Positions 8,573 to 17,368 of a stretch of 64,000 nt of DNA are shown one piece after another. The notes under the pieces were generated by a model, which was not told where the DNA came from, did no database searches, and saw only the letters and a list, made by a program, of their open reading frames with translations. Position 1 is the first letter of the stretch; each line of letters opens with the position of its first letter. Origin of the DNA: Pseudoalteromonas sp. Lineage in GTDB: Bacteria > Pseudomonadota > Gammaproteobacteria > Enterobacterales > Alteromonadaceae. Location of the stretch: positions 372,001 to 436,000 of the forward strand of contig NZ_JAGYIU010000003.1 of assembly GCF_018402495.1 (NCBI RefSeq), in the 5' to 3' direction. Both the position numbers and the translations under genes were made by a program.

Positions 8573-9811
8573 ATGTCTATCAATAAAAACGCGCTAGATA
8601 CTTATCGACTTTTGAAAGCAACCGCAGAAGTTGCTGAAAAATCACTAGAAGGACGTATCCAACATTACCGCGCCCATCTTAAATCTGAAGAAAAAGAATT
8701 AAGAACTTACACCCAAAAAGCAGCAGCTGATTTACTTGGCTGTAATAATCGTACCTTAAAAAGACGCCATGACAATGGTGACTTTGACGATTTAAATATA
8801 AAACGCGGTGCAAACGGCCACTATGCCTACACCTTAGTTAATATTTTTGCTATGGCTGATATTATGGACATACAGCCTGATCACCGCGCATCAACAGACA
8901 AACTCCAAGTTATTGTTATCAATTCATTAAAAGGGGGTTGTGGTAAAACAACTAGCATGGTTAACATTGCTGCTGCGCTCGCTACAACCAACATTAAACG
9001 TTACCGCATTGGTATTATTGATTTAGATCCTCAAGGGTCATCATCAAGTTTTTTCCCATCTTCAGAGCCCGATCCAATTACCGTTGGTGATTTGATGCGT
9101 GATTGCATTGACCTTGATGAAGGTGAAACATGGCCAGAATTTGTGTCTAATTCTTTTTTACCTACACACATTCCTAATATTCGTGTTTTACCATCAGGTA
9201 TGGATGACTTTTACTTTGAACACGAAACAGCAACATTACTCAAAGACACCTCTAATTATGAGCAAACACGCCATTACCACAAGCTATTAGAACGCGTGAT
9301 AGAGCCGGTAAAAGATGAGTTTGATATCCTATTAATTGATACAGCACCAACGCTTAACTTTATGTTTTACAATGCATTAATGGCTTCAACTGCAATGCTT
9401 ATACCGGTCCATCCGGAAGCGGTAGACTTTGATGCAAATAATAAATATTTAAAACGCTTAGGTGAGATTTATCATACTGTTGCCGCTCTTGGCCATGATG
9501 GTTGGGATTTCATGCAATTTTTAGTTACTAATTATGTGAAAGGCAATCACTCACAACGTGACATAGTTAAAGATGTTCGTAGTGCTTTTGGTCGCCAAGT
9601 AATGAGCTATCCTATTAATCATAGTTCAGCAATTACCGCCAGTTCTTCGTCGTTCAATACTATCTTTGACCAAAAAGCATCTGACAGCTTAGCAAGTAGA
9701 GAGTCATTAATGCGCGCACAAGAAAATATCAAAGATGTAGTTGATGAACTCGAAATGCTAATTCGTTCTAATTGGCAATCCACTCAATCTAAATTAAATA
9801 CGCCTAAGTAA
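8573..9811 (+). CDS. parA: ParA partition ATPase (type Ia, with N-terminal HTH)
   Basis: 412 aa. Moves replicon copies apart together with ParB. A helix-turn-helix-like segment lies at about residues 47-64 (AAADLLGCNNRTLKRR). The deviant Walker A motif KGGCGKTT is at 120-127, followed by IDLDPQG and LLIDTAP. The long N-terminus is typical of P1 ParA/SopA-like and chromid ParA proteins that also autorepress transcription. GAGG lies 8 nt before the ATG. parB follows after 15 bp, so this is one operon. Confidence 0.95.
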   Translation: MSINKNALDTYRLLKATAEVAEKSLEGRIQHYRAHLKSEEKELRTYTQKAAADLLGCNNRTLKRRHDNGDFDDLNIKRGANGHYAYTLVNIFAMADIMDIQPDHRASTDKLQVIVINSLKGGCGKTTSMVNIAAALATTNIKRYRIGIIDLDPQGSSSSFFPSSEPDPITVGDLMRDCIDLDEGETWPEFVSNSFLPTHIPNIRVLPSGMDDFYFEHETATLLKDTSNYEQTRHYHKLLERVIEPVKDEFDILLIDTAPTLNFMFYNALMASTAMLIPVHPEAVDFDANNKYLKRLGEIYHTVAALGHDGWDFMQFLVTNYVKGNHSQRDIVKDVRSAFGRQVMSYPINHSSAITASSSSFNTIFDQKASDSLASRESLMRAQENIKDVVDELEMLIRSNWQSTQSKLNTPK

Positions 9812-9826
9812 GGATGTTGACTAAAA

Positions 9827-10789
9827 ATGGCTAAAAAACGTAAAAATGACACCCGCTTAGATCCCTTTGCAACCGCTGTTGGCAGTAGCAGCTTAGATGC
9901 CCTTTTAGAGCAAGCCAATGCAGGCGACGTTATCCGTATGCCTGCTCCTAGTGATCCTAACCGGGAAATAACGCTTGTTTGTAAAGTGATTGCTCACAAC
10001 GAGATTGAAAACTCAACTCAGGTTTATGGTAAAAATCGTCGCGTACAAGCGCTTTTAAACGAAAAGTCAGTCGCAGATATTCTTCCTGCTATTAAAGAAG
10101 ATGGCCGTAATCAGCACCCTGCCCTATTGTGGGAGCAAGGTGATATGAGCCTTGTATTAGCTGGCTCTAGACGTCGTAAAGCCTGTATTTTAGGTGGCGC
10201 AGACTACCTCGTATTGAGTTCTAGTGACTTTAGCGAGCAAGATGCCAAAGTACTTGCGGTTTCATCAGATCAATACATTGCCCCTAGTCTTTGGGAGTTG
10301 GGTCAAGCGTATCAGCAAACTAGAAACGATCTTATTCAACAAGGCAAAAAAGGCTCGTACCGTGAAATTGCTGTTATTGAAGGGGTATCGCATACAGCGA
10401 TTGCTGATGCGATAAAAGCGTATGAGCAAATATCTGCAGATGTTATAGCCCTTTACCCAACAGCTAATCATGTTGGTAGAGAAGTTGCTAAAAAGCTGAT
10501 TAACGCAAAGGAGCGCGATGAGGAAGCATTTAACGAGTTAGTTGTTGCACTTGCCAGCAATGATGAAATTAACGCCTTAGAAGCCGACGACAAGCGCGCT
10601 ATGCTAATTACTAAATATCTAACTGCAGAGCCTAAAACAGCATCAAAACGTGAAGCTGTTTTAGAAAATGACTTTATTAGTGTGCAACGTAACCTTAAAA
10701 GTGGTGACGTTTCAATTAAAATAAATAATAAAGTGATGACAGACAAGCGCTTAGAGCAACTTACTAAGCTATTAAGTGCCTTTAATTAG
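9827..10789 (+). CDS. parB: ParB-family centromere-binding partition protein
   Basis: 320 aa. Partner of ParA. A ParB/Sulfiredoxin-like region includes LLWEQGDMSLVLAGSRRRKACI. A helix-turn-helix follows at about 185-205 (SYREIAVIEGVSHTAIADAIKAY), and the C-terminus (residues 280-320) is probably the dimerisation region. Layout resembles P1-type ParB more than chromosomal Spo0J. The iteron-rich stretch directly downstream may also hold the centromere, but I could not single out a parS site. Confidence 0.92.
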   Translation: MAKKRKNDTRLDPFATAVGSSSLDALLEQANAGDVIRMPAPSDPNREITLVCKVIAHNEIENSTQVYGKNRRVQALLNEKSVADILPAIKEDGRNQHPALLWEQGDMSLVLAGSRRRKACILGGADYLVLSSSDFSEQDAKVLAVSSDQYIAPSLWELGQAYQQTRNDLIQQGKKGSYREIAVIEGVSHTAIADAIKAYEQISADVIALYPTANHVGREVAKKLINAKERDEEAFNELVVALASNDEINALEADDKRAMLITKYLTAEPKTASKREAVLENDFISVQRNLKSGDVSIKINNKVMTDKRLEQLTKLLSAFN

Positions 10790-11215
10790 TTAGTAATATC
10801 GTGATCTGTAAAAGGGGTTAGGTTAGTTAAATCATGATCCAGACCCCTTTGTTAGTTAGTAAAAATCTGATCTTTAGTGGCTTAAAAAGGCTAGAAACAT
10901 GCTCTAAACCATCAAGGATCATATTTTTACTAACTAAACGGTCCCTTTTAATGCCATTTTGTACCTTGTTAGTAAAAACCTGATCTACGCTTAACTAAAC
11001 TTCCTTTCAAAGTTAATTAGTTGTTTTTATTTTGTAATTTAAACGTGCTTTTTTAGTGAGCAAAATTAAACAATGATCGCCAATTCGCTATAAACCAATT
11101 TTTTACTAACCAATCAGATCCAACCAGTCTATTTTAAAAATAATATTGCTTTAGCTCAGCGCTGATAAGGCATATACTGGAAAAATTGTTTTTAAATTTT
11201 AATACTTTGAGTAAC
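10790..11215. repeat. second iteron cluster downstream of parB
   Basis: Five copies of the origin iteron: 10790-10809 (+), 10823-10842 (+), 10856-10875 (+), 10914-10933 (-) and 10969-10988 (+). A half copy lies near 11095-11109. One copy sits in the loop of an AAAGGGGT/ACCCCTTT stem (about 10812-10850). The first copy begins 1 bp after the parB stop codon. The remainder of this 426-bp gap is AT-rich, with no gene seen. Confidence 0.8.
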
Positions 11216-14200
11216 ATGTCTGCTAACTTATCAAAAAATGATTTAATGGCTATTTTTGAAGAAATTAAAAATGAGCAGGCTACCCAGTTTCCTCTTTCTG
11301 AGCGATTCATAAAAAAATTGTTTAAACCTGCGGTATTAGCTAAAGGAAAATCTTATTACAAGAACGGTCAAATAAGCTGGTTAGAACATAACACTGATTT
11401 TTCTGTGATCGATTCTACCGTACAAGGTGATAAAGGCGTTGCCTTTAACCAACGAATTGAGATCAGTAAATTACCAACGGGTTATTCTATTGATACTCAC
11501 TGCACTTGTAATCTCAAAACAAAATGCCGTCATTTAGCCGCTATTTTGTTAAAGCTCAAAATTGAGCACTCTGGTGAATACGGCGAAGACTATTTTATTA
11601 ACGACTGGTTTAGTGAACTCAGTGCACTTAAAAATAGTAATCAGGCACAGCCTTCTCAAGTGCTACTTTTTGTATTAGACATTGAAAACAACAAGGTATT
11701 TTTAACTCCTAAAATTGCCAACTTTGACAAAAATAATAATTATTCATTAGGGCGTAACTTAACTGAGCAACAACTTAATAGCTTTGTTACACCAAGCGAT
11801 TTGCTCGAAAGTGATTTTAGGTTATACAGCTGGATCCGATCACAAAATGCTGTGGGTAACATTGAACTAAAAGGTCAATGGGGGTTTAACGCCCTACAGC
11901 AATTATTAGCCACAGAGCGCCTGTTTTTACAACGTTCCCGAGTACCTATAAAAGCACAACCAGGCTTACCTCTTAATTTTATTTGGGAAAAACAAAAAGA
12001 GGTTACCCAGTTAAAAGTTCATCTAGATAAAATCCCTAATTGGGCGTTAATTAGAACCACCCCGCCTATTTACTTAGATCTAGATAATTTTAAGTTAGGT
12101 CGTATTCGTACGCCCTTAAGTGCTGACGAAATAGCTCATTTGCAAACAATACCTGCCCTGCACGATACCAATTTTGACCGAATTTATAAGCAGCTTGCTG
12201 ATAACTTTGGCGCTGGTGTTATACCACACCCAACAAATACACCTAGTATCCCTGCTAAGTTGTTGAGTAATGCGGTGCTCAAAGTCAGTATGTCGGGTTC
12301 AGTTATGGCGATTTCGTTATTTTTTAAGTATAAAAATAAAAATTATTTAGCGGGTACGGCACCTGAAAATCTTATAAATAGTGCCTTTGAAAACACTGTT
12401 ACTAATGAGTTAGTTAACTTAGGTTTTGATTTTTGTAAAGGGGGTTTACACAGCGAGTTTATTTTTAGTCAGGAGTCGGCTATTCATTTACATTGGCTAG
12501 TGTACGAGGTATTGCCGAGCTTTAAGCAACGCGGTTGGCAAGTATCGATGAGCAAAGTTAATATTGCTGTTACTAAAAACAAGGTGTCACTGCATGTTAA
12601 TAGAGCGGCTGGTCATCAAATGCATAGCAAAGTTGTGCTAAATGATACCAAAGTTGCTGCGTTATTTAATGTAAATAATAAGCTGTATGAATCGTTAAAC
12701 CGTCAAAGTGAATTATTTTATTACTATCCTGTTGGTCGTCAATTTGGGGTTATTGACAAAGCTGCGTTTAATTTACTGATTGAATTTAAACTGCGATTTG
12801 AATTTATTAAAACCCGTGACGAATTTAATATTCCGCTTTCATATTTACCTGAGTTAGTTCAGCACAGTGCAATTAATGTTGAGCTACATGACCCCTCACT
12901 AGAGCGCTACCTAGATGAGCTGAGCAACGACGCGCTACTCTCTCCTAATATTACTATTGATGGCTTAAACGACTCTGTGGTACTTAGAGAATATCAGCAA
13001 GAAGGAGTTGCCTGGCTTAATTTTTTAAAGCGTAATCAGTTAGGTGGCATTTTAGCGGACGATATGGGCTTGGGTAAAACCTTGCAGGTTATCGCTTATT
13101 TAGCAAGTTCATATAATACACCGCAAGCGGGGCCTACGCTTATTGTGTGCCCTACAAGTTTAGTGAGTAACTGGCAAAACGAAATTACCAAATTTGCTAA
13201 AAACTTAAAAGTGACGACTATTTTTGGTGCGCATCGCAATGACTCGTTACAGCATTTGGCACAAGCACAGTGTATTTTAACTACCTATCCTTTATTAAAG
13301 CGCGATATTGCCTATTACTCGCCACTTTATTTTGAAAACATTATACTTGATGAAGCCCAATATATTAAAAACGATACTGCTCAAGTGTCGCGTTTAGTAA
13401 AACGTTTAAATGCTGATTTTAAACTTTGTTTAAGTGGTACCCCAATTGAAAATAATTTATTTGAATTAAAGTCATTACTCGATTTTGCTATGCCTTCGCT
13501 TTTAGGTTCGCAGGCGCATTTTAAGCAACATTTTCAAGGCCCTATTGAACGCGAAAGTAACATTGAACGTGCAGAGCAACTTAAAGCGTTAATACTGCCG
13601 TTTATTTTAAGGCGCACTAAGGCTCAAGTTGCACAGGAGTTGCCGCAAAAAACTGAACTTGTAAAAGAGTTTGAGTTTGAACCTAAACAAAAAGTGATGT
13701 ATCAAGGCATTACACGCGCGCTTGAAGAAAAACTCATTGATTTATTTGCCGAACAAGGTGTACAAAAAAGTAAACTTGCCTTTTTAGAAGCCTTGTTAAA
13801 GTTACGCCAAATTTGTTGCCATCCTGAACTCATTGAGCCTCAAACCGACGCTGCCAGTGCTAAACTAGAATGGTTATCGAGCCATTTACCTTTAATGTTA
13901 AGCCTTGGCCGTAAGGTGATTATATTTAGCCAGTTTACCTCTGCCCTTGATTTAATTGCTGAACGTTTAAATACGCAAAATATTAACTTTAGTATGCTAA
14001 CTGGGCAAACGCGTCATCGCGATAAAGTAATAGACGAATTTACCAGTGGTAACACTTCCGTGTTTTTAATTAGCTTAAAAGCCGGTGGTACTGGGCTTAA
14101 TTTAACCCAAGCCGATACCGTTATTCATTTTGATCCATGGTGGAATCCAGCTGTTGAAAAGCAAGCCACCGATCGTGCTTATCGTATTGGGCAAACAAAT

Positions 14201-14362
14201 CCGGTATTTGTTTATAAATTAATTATGGCTAACTCTATTGAACAAAAAGTATTTCAAATGCAGCAAGATAAGCAAGCGCTTGTTGATGCATTATTTACTG
14301 AAAAATCAATGAGTTTTACCCAATTTGATGAACAACAAATGCTGTCTTTAATTAAAAATTAA
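11216..14362 (+). CDS. SWIM zinc-finger SNF2-family DNA helicase/ATPase
   Basis: 1048 aa from the ATG at 11216; a TTG at 11186 is an alternative start. The N-terminal region has a SWIM zinc finger (CTCNLKTKCRHLAAIL, a CxCx(n)CxH motif). The C-terminal half is a full SNF2 ATPase: DDMGLGKT (Walker A), LDEAQYIKN (motif II), LSGTPIENN (III), SLKAGGTGLNLTQAD (V) and QATDRAYRIGQ (VI). It probably acts as a nucleoprotein remodeller such as an RNA-polymerase recycling factor; the exact substrate is unknown. It follows the origin-partition block but has its own upstream region. Confidence 0.9.
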   Translation: MSANLSKNDLMAIFEEIKNEQATQFPLSERFIKKLFKPAVLAKGKSYYKNGQISWLEHNTDFSVIDSTVQGDKGVAFNQRIEISKLPTGYSIDTHCTCNLKTKCRHLAAILLKLKIEHSGEYGEDYFINDWFSELSALKNSNQAQPSQVLLFVLDIENNKVFLTPKIANFDKNNNYSLGRNLTEQQLNSFVTPSDLLESDFRLYSWIRSQNAVGNIELKGQWGFNALQQLLATERLFLQRSRVPIKAQPGLPLNFIWEKQKEVTQLKVHLDKIPNWALIRTTPPIYLDLDNFKLGRIRTPLSADEIAHLQTIPALHDTNFDRIYKQLADNFGAGVIPHPTNTPSIPAKLLSNAVLKVSMSGSVMAISLFFKYKNKNYLAGTAPENLINSAFENTVTNELVNLGFDFCKGGLHSEFIFSQESAIHLHWLVYEVLPSFKQRGWQVSMSKVNIAVTKNKVSLHVNRAAGHQMHSKVVLNDTKVAALFNVNNKLYESLNRQSELFYYYPVGRQFGVIDKAAFNLLIEFKLRFEFIKTRDEFNIPLSYLPELVQHSAINVELHDPSLERYLDELSNDALLSPNITIDGLNDSVVLREYQQEGVAWLNFLKRNQLGGILADDMGLGKTLQVIAYLASSYNTPQAGPTLIVCPTSLVSNWQNEITKFAKNLKVTTIFGAHRNDSLQHLAQAQCILTTYPLLKRDIAYYSPLYFENIILDEAQYIKNDTAQVSRLVKRLNADFKLCLSGTPIENNLFELKSLLDFAMPSLLGSQAHFKQHFQGPIERESNIERAEQLKALILPFILRRTKAQVAQELPQKTELVKEFEFEPKQKVMYQGITRALEEKLIDLFAEQGVQKSKLAFLEALLKLRQICCHPELIEPQTDAASAKLEWLSSHLPLMLSLGRKVIIFSQFTSALDLIAERLNTQNINFSMLTGQTRHRDKVIDEFTSGNTSVFLISLKAGGTGLNLTQADTVIHFDPWWNPAVEKQATDRAYRIGQTNPVFVYKLIMANSIEQKVFQMQQDKQALVDALFTEKSMSFTQFDEQQMLSLIKN

Positions 14363-14423
14363 AAATAATTTAAAAAATAATGACGAGCTTTTGAACTTAT
14401 TCAAATTGTGGGCGTCTATTATA

Positions 14424-14531
14424 ATGCTTGGTTAAATTGCAGTTTCTCCAAGTTTTCATGTTGATATCCCATATAGTAGTTACTAGACATAGTAATGATT
14501 AAGCCAGCCAGTTTAGCGCTGGCTTTTTTTT
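14424..14531 (+). ncRNA. tandem small RNA candidate, unit 1 (sigma-E-type promoter)
   Basis: A promoter-like pair GAACTT (14393-14398) and GTCTA (14414-14418) has a 15-nt spacer, as in extracytoplasmic-stress sigma-E promoters. About 100 nt follow, ending in the hairpin AAGCCAGC/GCTGGCTT (14501-14525) with T8. It shares GTCTATTAT-ATGCTTG, TTTCATGTTGAT-TCCC and AGTAATG-TT-AGCCAGC with units 2 and 3. No open reading frame is evident. The 5' end is estimated. Confidence 0.7.
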
Positions 14532-14591
14532 GCTTTATAAAAATTTTTTTAATTTTTTTGAACTAATCACACAGGGCATGAGTCTATTATT

Positions 14592-14694
14592 ATGCTTGTA
14601 GTTGATATGTTGTTATACAAGTTTCATGTTGATTTCCCCGTTTAATTACTAAATTAGTAATGTTGAGCCAGCTGTTATAGCTGGCTTTTTTTTT
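14592..14694 (+). ncRNA. tandem small RNA candidate, unit 2 (sigma-E-type promoter)
   Basis: GAACTA (14560-14565), 16 nt, GTCTA (14582-14586), then about 100 nt ending in AGCCAGCT/AGCTGGCT (14666-14686) with T9. It is nearly identical to unit 3 throughout (GTAGTTGATATGTTGT, then CAAGTTTCATGTTGATTTCC). Differences are concentrated in the promoter spacer and around 14641-14660, as expected when promoter and RNA core are under selection. Confidence 0.75.
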
Positions 14695-14734
14695 AAATTA
14701 TTTTGAACTAATTTAATTAGGCAGGGTCTATTAT

Positions 14735-14837
14735 TATGCTTGTAGTTGATATGTTGTAATACAAGTTTCATGTTGATTTCCCTGTTTGATTACTAATTAA
14801 GTAATGTTGAGCCAGCTGTTATAGCTGGCTTTTTTTT
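14735..14837 (+). ncRNA. tandem small RNA candidate, unit 3 (sigma-E-type promoter)
   Basis: GAACTA (14705-14710), 15 nt, GTCTA (14726-14730), then about 100 nt ending in AGCCAGCT/AGCTGGCT (14810-14830) with T8. It is the last unit, 84 bp before rmuC. Each unit has its own promoter and terminator, which argues for three separate transcripts rather than one repeat-containing leader. Confidence 0.75.
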
Positions 14838-14921
14838 GTGCTTAATTTAGTTCGTTACCCCTACTGCTAAAGAGCGTAATTCGTTATGATGGTATGTCTC
14901 TAAATTTTAAAAGTTTATTTT

Positions 14922-16391
14922 ATGTTTACTTCGTTTTTATCTCATTTAGATTGGTTAAGTGTGAGTGTAGGTGCTGTAGCGGGCATAACTATTTGCACTG
15001 TTGTAGCAATGCAGTTAAGTAAAAAAATAAAGCGCCAATTGGCTGAGCAGCAGCAGCAATTATTGTTATTACAAAGTCAATATGAGCATACGCAAAAGCA
15101 ATATTCTGCATTGGTTGAAGAGCACGACTTGTTGGGGCTCACCCATCAAGAGCAACGTGATCAGGCGCAGCATTTTAAAACACGTTTAATTGAGCAAGAA
15201 AAACAAAGCCAGCAATATAATCAATATTGGCGAAAAGCCGAAGCCGAGCTTACCGCTCTGCGTGAGCAATATAATCTACGTGATGTAGAGCTTAATAATA
15301 TACGTACAACACTTGAGCAAAAGCAGCAACATTTTAGTGAGCAGCTAGCGCAGATAGAACAAAGTAAAGAAACACTAAAAAAAGAATTCGAAAATTTAGC
15401 TAATCAAATCTTAGAAGAAAAATCGCAAAAATTTAAAACATTAAATCAAGAGAGTATTGAACAGCTATTAAAGCCAGTTCAAGGTGAACTAAAAGGCTTT
15501 CGTGACAAAATGGAGTTGATACATGTTGAAGACTTAAAGCAACGTGCAGCGCTTAAAACTGAGCTATTACATTTACAAGCTAAAAGCCAGGCCATAACTG
15601 AGCAAGCCGATAAGCTAAGTAATGCGCTACAAGGGCAAAAGAAAACTCAAGGTAACTGGGGCGAACTCATGCTCGAAAACGTACTCGACAGCGCAGGCTT
15701 GCGTGCGGGCACTGATTACAAGCGCGAAGTATCGTTTAATACCGAAGATGGTCGTTTACGTCCCGATGTTGTGGTGTATTTACCGCAAGGGCGTCATTTA
15801 GTGATTGATGCAAAAACATCGTTAAATGCCTATACTCGCTATGTAAATGCCGAAACAGAGCTCGAATCTCAACAAGCCATTAAAGAGCATGTAAATGCAG
15901 TAACTGCCCGTATAAATGAGTTGGCCAGTAAATCCTATGACCGGTTACCGGGGTTAAACTCGCCTGAGGTTGTTATTATGTTTGTACCCATAGAGTCCGC
16001 CTTTGTAGAAGCACTTAAATACCAAAGCGACATATATCAACAAGCGATTGAAAAAAATATTTTGGTTGCTACCCCCACTACCTTACTAACCAGTTTAAAT
16101 ATTGTTAAACAGTTATGGCGTTTTGAAGAGCAAACTAAATACTCAAAAGAGCTGGCAAACCGAGCTGAGCGTTTTTATAGCAAGCTCAATGGGTTTTTAA
16201 CCAGTATGGAAGGCGTGGGTAAACAGCTCGATAAAGCGAAAGATAGTTATGATAAAGCGTTTTCACAGTTATACCGTGGTAAAGGTAACTTAATTAAACA
16301 AGCCTCTGAATTTAAAGAGTTAGGGGTATCGGTGCAAAAAGAATTACCTCAAGAAAGTGTTGAACGCGCTCACTTGGAGCTTGATGAATAA
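14922..16391 (+). CDS. rmuC: RmuC-family DNA recombination protein
   Basis: 489 aa. One membrane-spanning segment at about residues 13-29 is followed by a long Gln/Glu-rich coiled coil (about 30-180). The RmuC nuclease-like domain then shows QGNWGELMLENVLDSAGL (with a K-T preceding), the DGRLRPDVVVYLP and LVIDAKTSLNAY core, and FVPIESAF. E. coli RmuC limits inversions at short inverted repeats; the biochemical activity is not firmly known. Confidence 0.92.
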   Translation: MFTSFLSHLDWLSVSVGAVAGITICTVVAMQLSKKIKRQLAEQQQQLLLLQSQYEHTQKQYSALVEEHDLLGLTHQEQRDQAQHFKTRLIEQEKQSQQYNQYWRKAEAELTALREQYNLRDVELNNIRTTLEQKQQHFSEQLAQIEQSKETLKKEFENLANQILEEKSQKFKTLNQESIEQLLKPVQGELKGFRDKMELIHVEDLKQRAALKTELLHLQAKSQAITEQADKLSNALQGQKKTQGNWGELMLENVLDSAGLRAGTDYKREVSFNTEDGRLRPDVVVYLPQGRHLVIDAKTSLNAYTRYVNAETELESQQAIKEHVNAVTARINELASKSYDRLPGLNSPEVVIMFVPIESAFVEALKYQSDIYQQAIEKNILVATPTTLLTSLNIVKQLWRFEEQTKYSKELANRAERFYSKLNGFLTSMEGVGKQLDKAKDSYDKAFSQLYRGKGNLIKQASEFKELGVSVQKELPQESVERAHLELDE

Positions 16392-16495
16392 ACACCAATA
16401 ATACGCTATAAGCACAGACGTTGTGCGTTTATGTAGCTAGTTATTTTAACTATGTGTAGGCATCATAATATAAATATTTTATTTGGAGCTTACAC

Positions 16496-17293
16496 ATGCA
16501 ATACCCAAAGGTTTTCTTTTTATCTCATGGCGGTGGTCCATTACCGCTGCTAGGAGATCCAAGCCATACAGATATGGTGGAATGCTTACAAGTGGTTGCT
16601 GCTAAAATCAAAAAACCTAGCGCTATTTTGATGATCAGCGCACATTGGGAAGCTCAGCCTATTAGCATAACGGCTCACTCCTCACCGCCGCTTATTTACG
16701 ATTACTATGGTTTTCCTGAGCAGGCGTACCAATTAACTTACCCTTGTGCTGGCCAGCCGCAACTTGCTAATTTAGTACAGCAAACGCTCAGAACACATAA
16801 TATTGACTCAAAACTCGATTCACACCGTGGTTTTGATCACGGTATGTTTGTACCGTTAAAAATTATGTACCCGCAGGCCGATATTCCCTGTGTGCAAATA
16901 TCCTTGCATCCAAGCCTTGATCCTCTGTTGCATATTGAGGTAGGCAAAGCACTGCAAAGTATAGACTACGATAATTTATTAATTATAGGCTCAGGCTTTA
17001 CCTTCCATAATATGCGCGCGTTTGGTGTTACCCAGTCAAACGATATTAATTTGCAAAATCAGGTATTTGAAAATTGGTTGGTAAACACAATCACAGATCA
17101 AACATTAACCGAGCAACAGCGCGAACAGCAGCTATTAGCATGGTATAAAGCGCCTGCGGCACGCTTTAATCATCCCACAGAAGAGCACTTGTTACCGCTA
17201 CATGTATGTTATGGCGCTGCTATGCGAGCAAGCAGTGAGGTATTTGAATTAAATATTGCCAATAAGCGAGCCAGTATGTATTTGTGGCAATAA
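16496..17293 (+). CDS. DODA-type (LigB-fold) extradiol ring-cleavage dioxygenase family protein
   Basis: 265 aa, the usual length for YgiD/DODA proteins that open 4,5-dihydroxyphenylalanine-like catechols using a non-haem metal. Likely metal-ligand regions are SHGGGPLPLL (His near residue 11), ISAHWEA, the GFDHGMFVPL block and GSGFTFHNMR near the C-terminus. GGAGC lies upstream of the ATG. Physiological substrate unknown. Confidence 0.85.
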   Translation: MQYPKVFFLSHGGGPLPLLGDPSHTDMVECLQVVAAKIKKPSAILMISAHWEAQPISITAHSSPPLIYDYYGFPEQAYQLTYPCAGQPQLANLVQQTLRTHNIDSKLDSHRGFDHGMFVPLKIMYPQADIPCVQISLHPSLDPLLHIEVGKALQSIDYDNLLIIGSGFTFHNMRAFGVTQSNDINLQNQVFENWLVNTITDQTLTEQQREQQLLAWYKAPAARFNHPTEEHLLPLHVCYGAAMRASSEVFELNIANKRASMYLWQ

Positions 17294-17294
17294 T

Positions 17295-17329
17295 AAAAAA
17301 CACGCCAGACTTTGCTAGGCGTGTTTTTT
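17295..17329. terminator. bidirectional terminator
   Basis: AAAACACGCC pairs with GGCGTGTTTT around an 11-nt loop, with A and T runs outside. It separates the dioxygenase gene from the convergent MBL-fold gene. Confidence 0.85.
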
Positions 17330-17368
17330 GGTTCTACTGTATTTATTACAGGGGTTAAGCGTAAGCAA

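Noticed and set aside
14605..14760. TATGTTGTAA in small-RNA units 2 and 3, resembling E. coli Ter
   Set aside because: The local Ter-like sites have AAGTANGATGTGTTC instead. The match lacks the AAG that includes the key G, and lies in the repeated RNA core.
14390..14837. Sigma-70 or sigma-54 reading of the promoters of the tandem units
   Set aside because: TTGAAC to TATTAT spacing would be 20-24 nt, and there is no GG-N10-GC. The sigma-E spacing of 15-16 nt fits all three.
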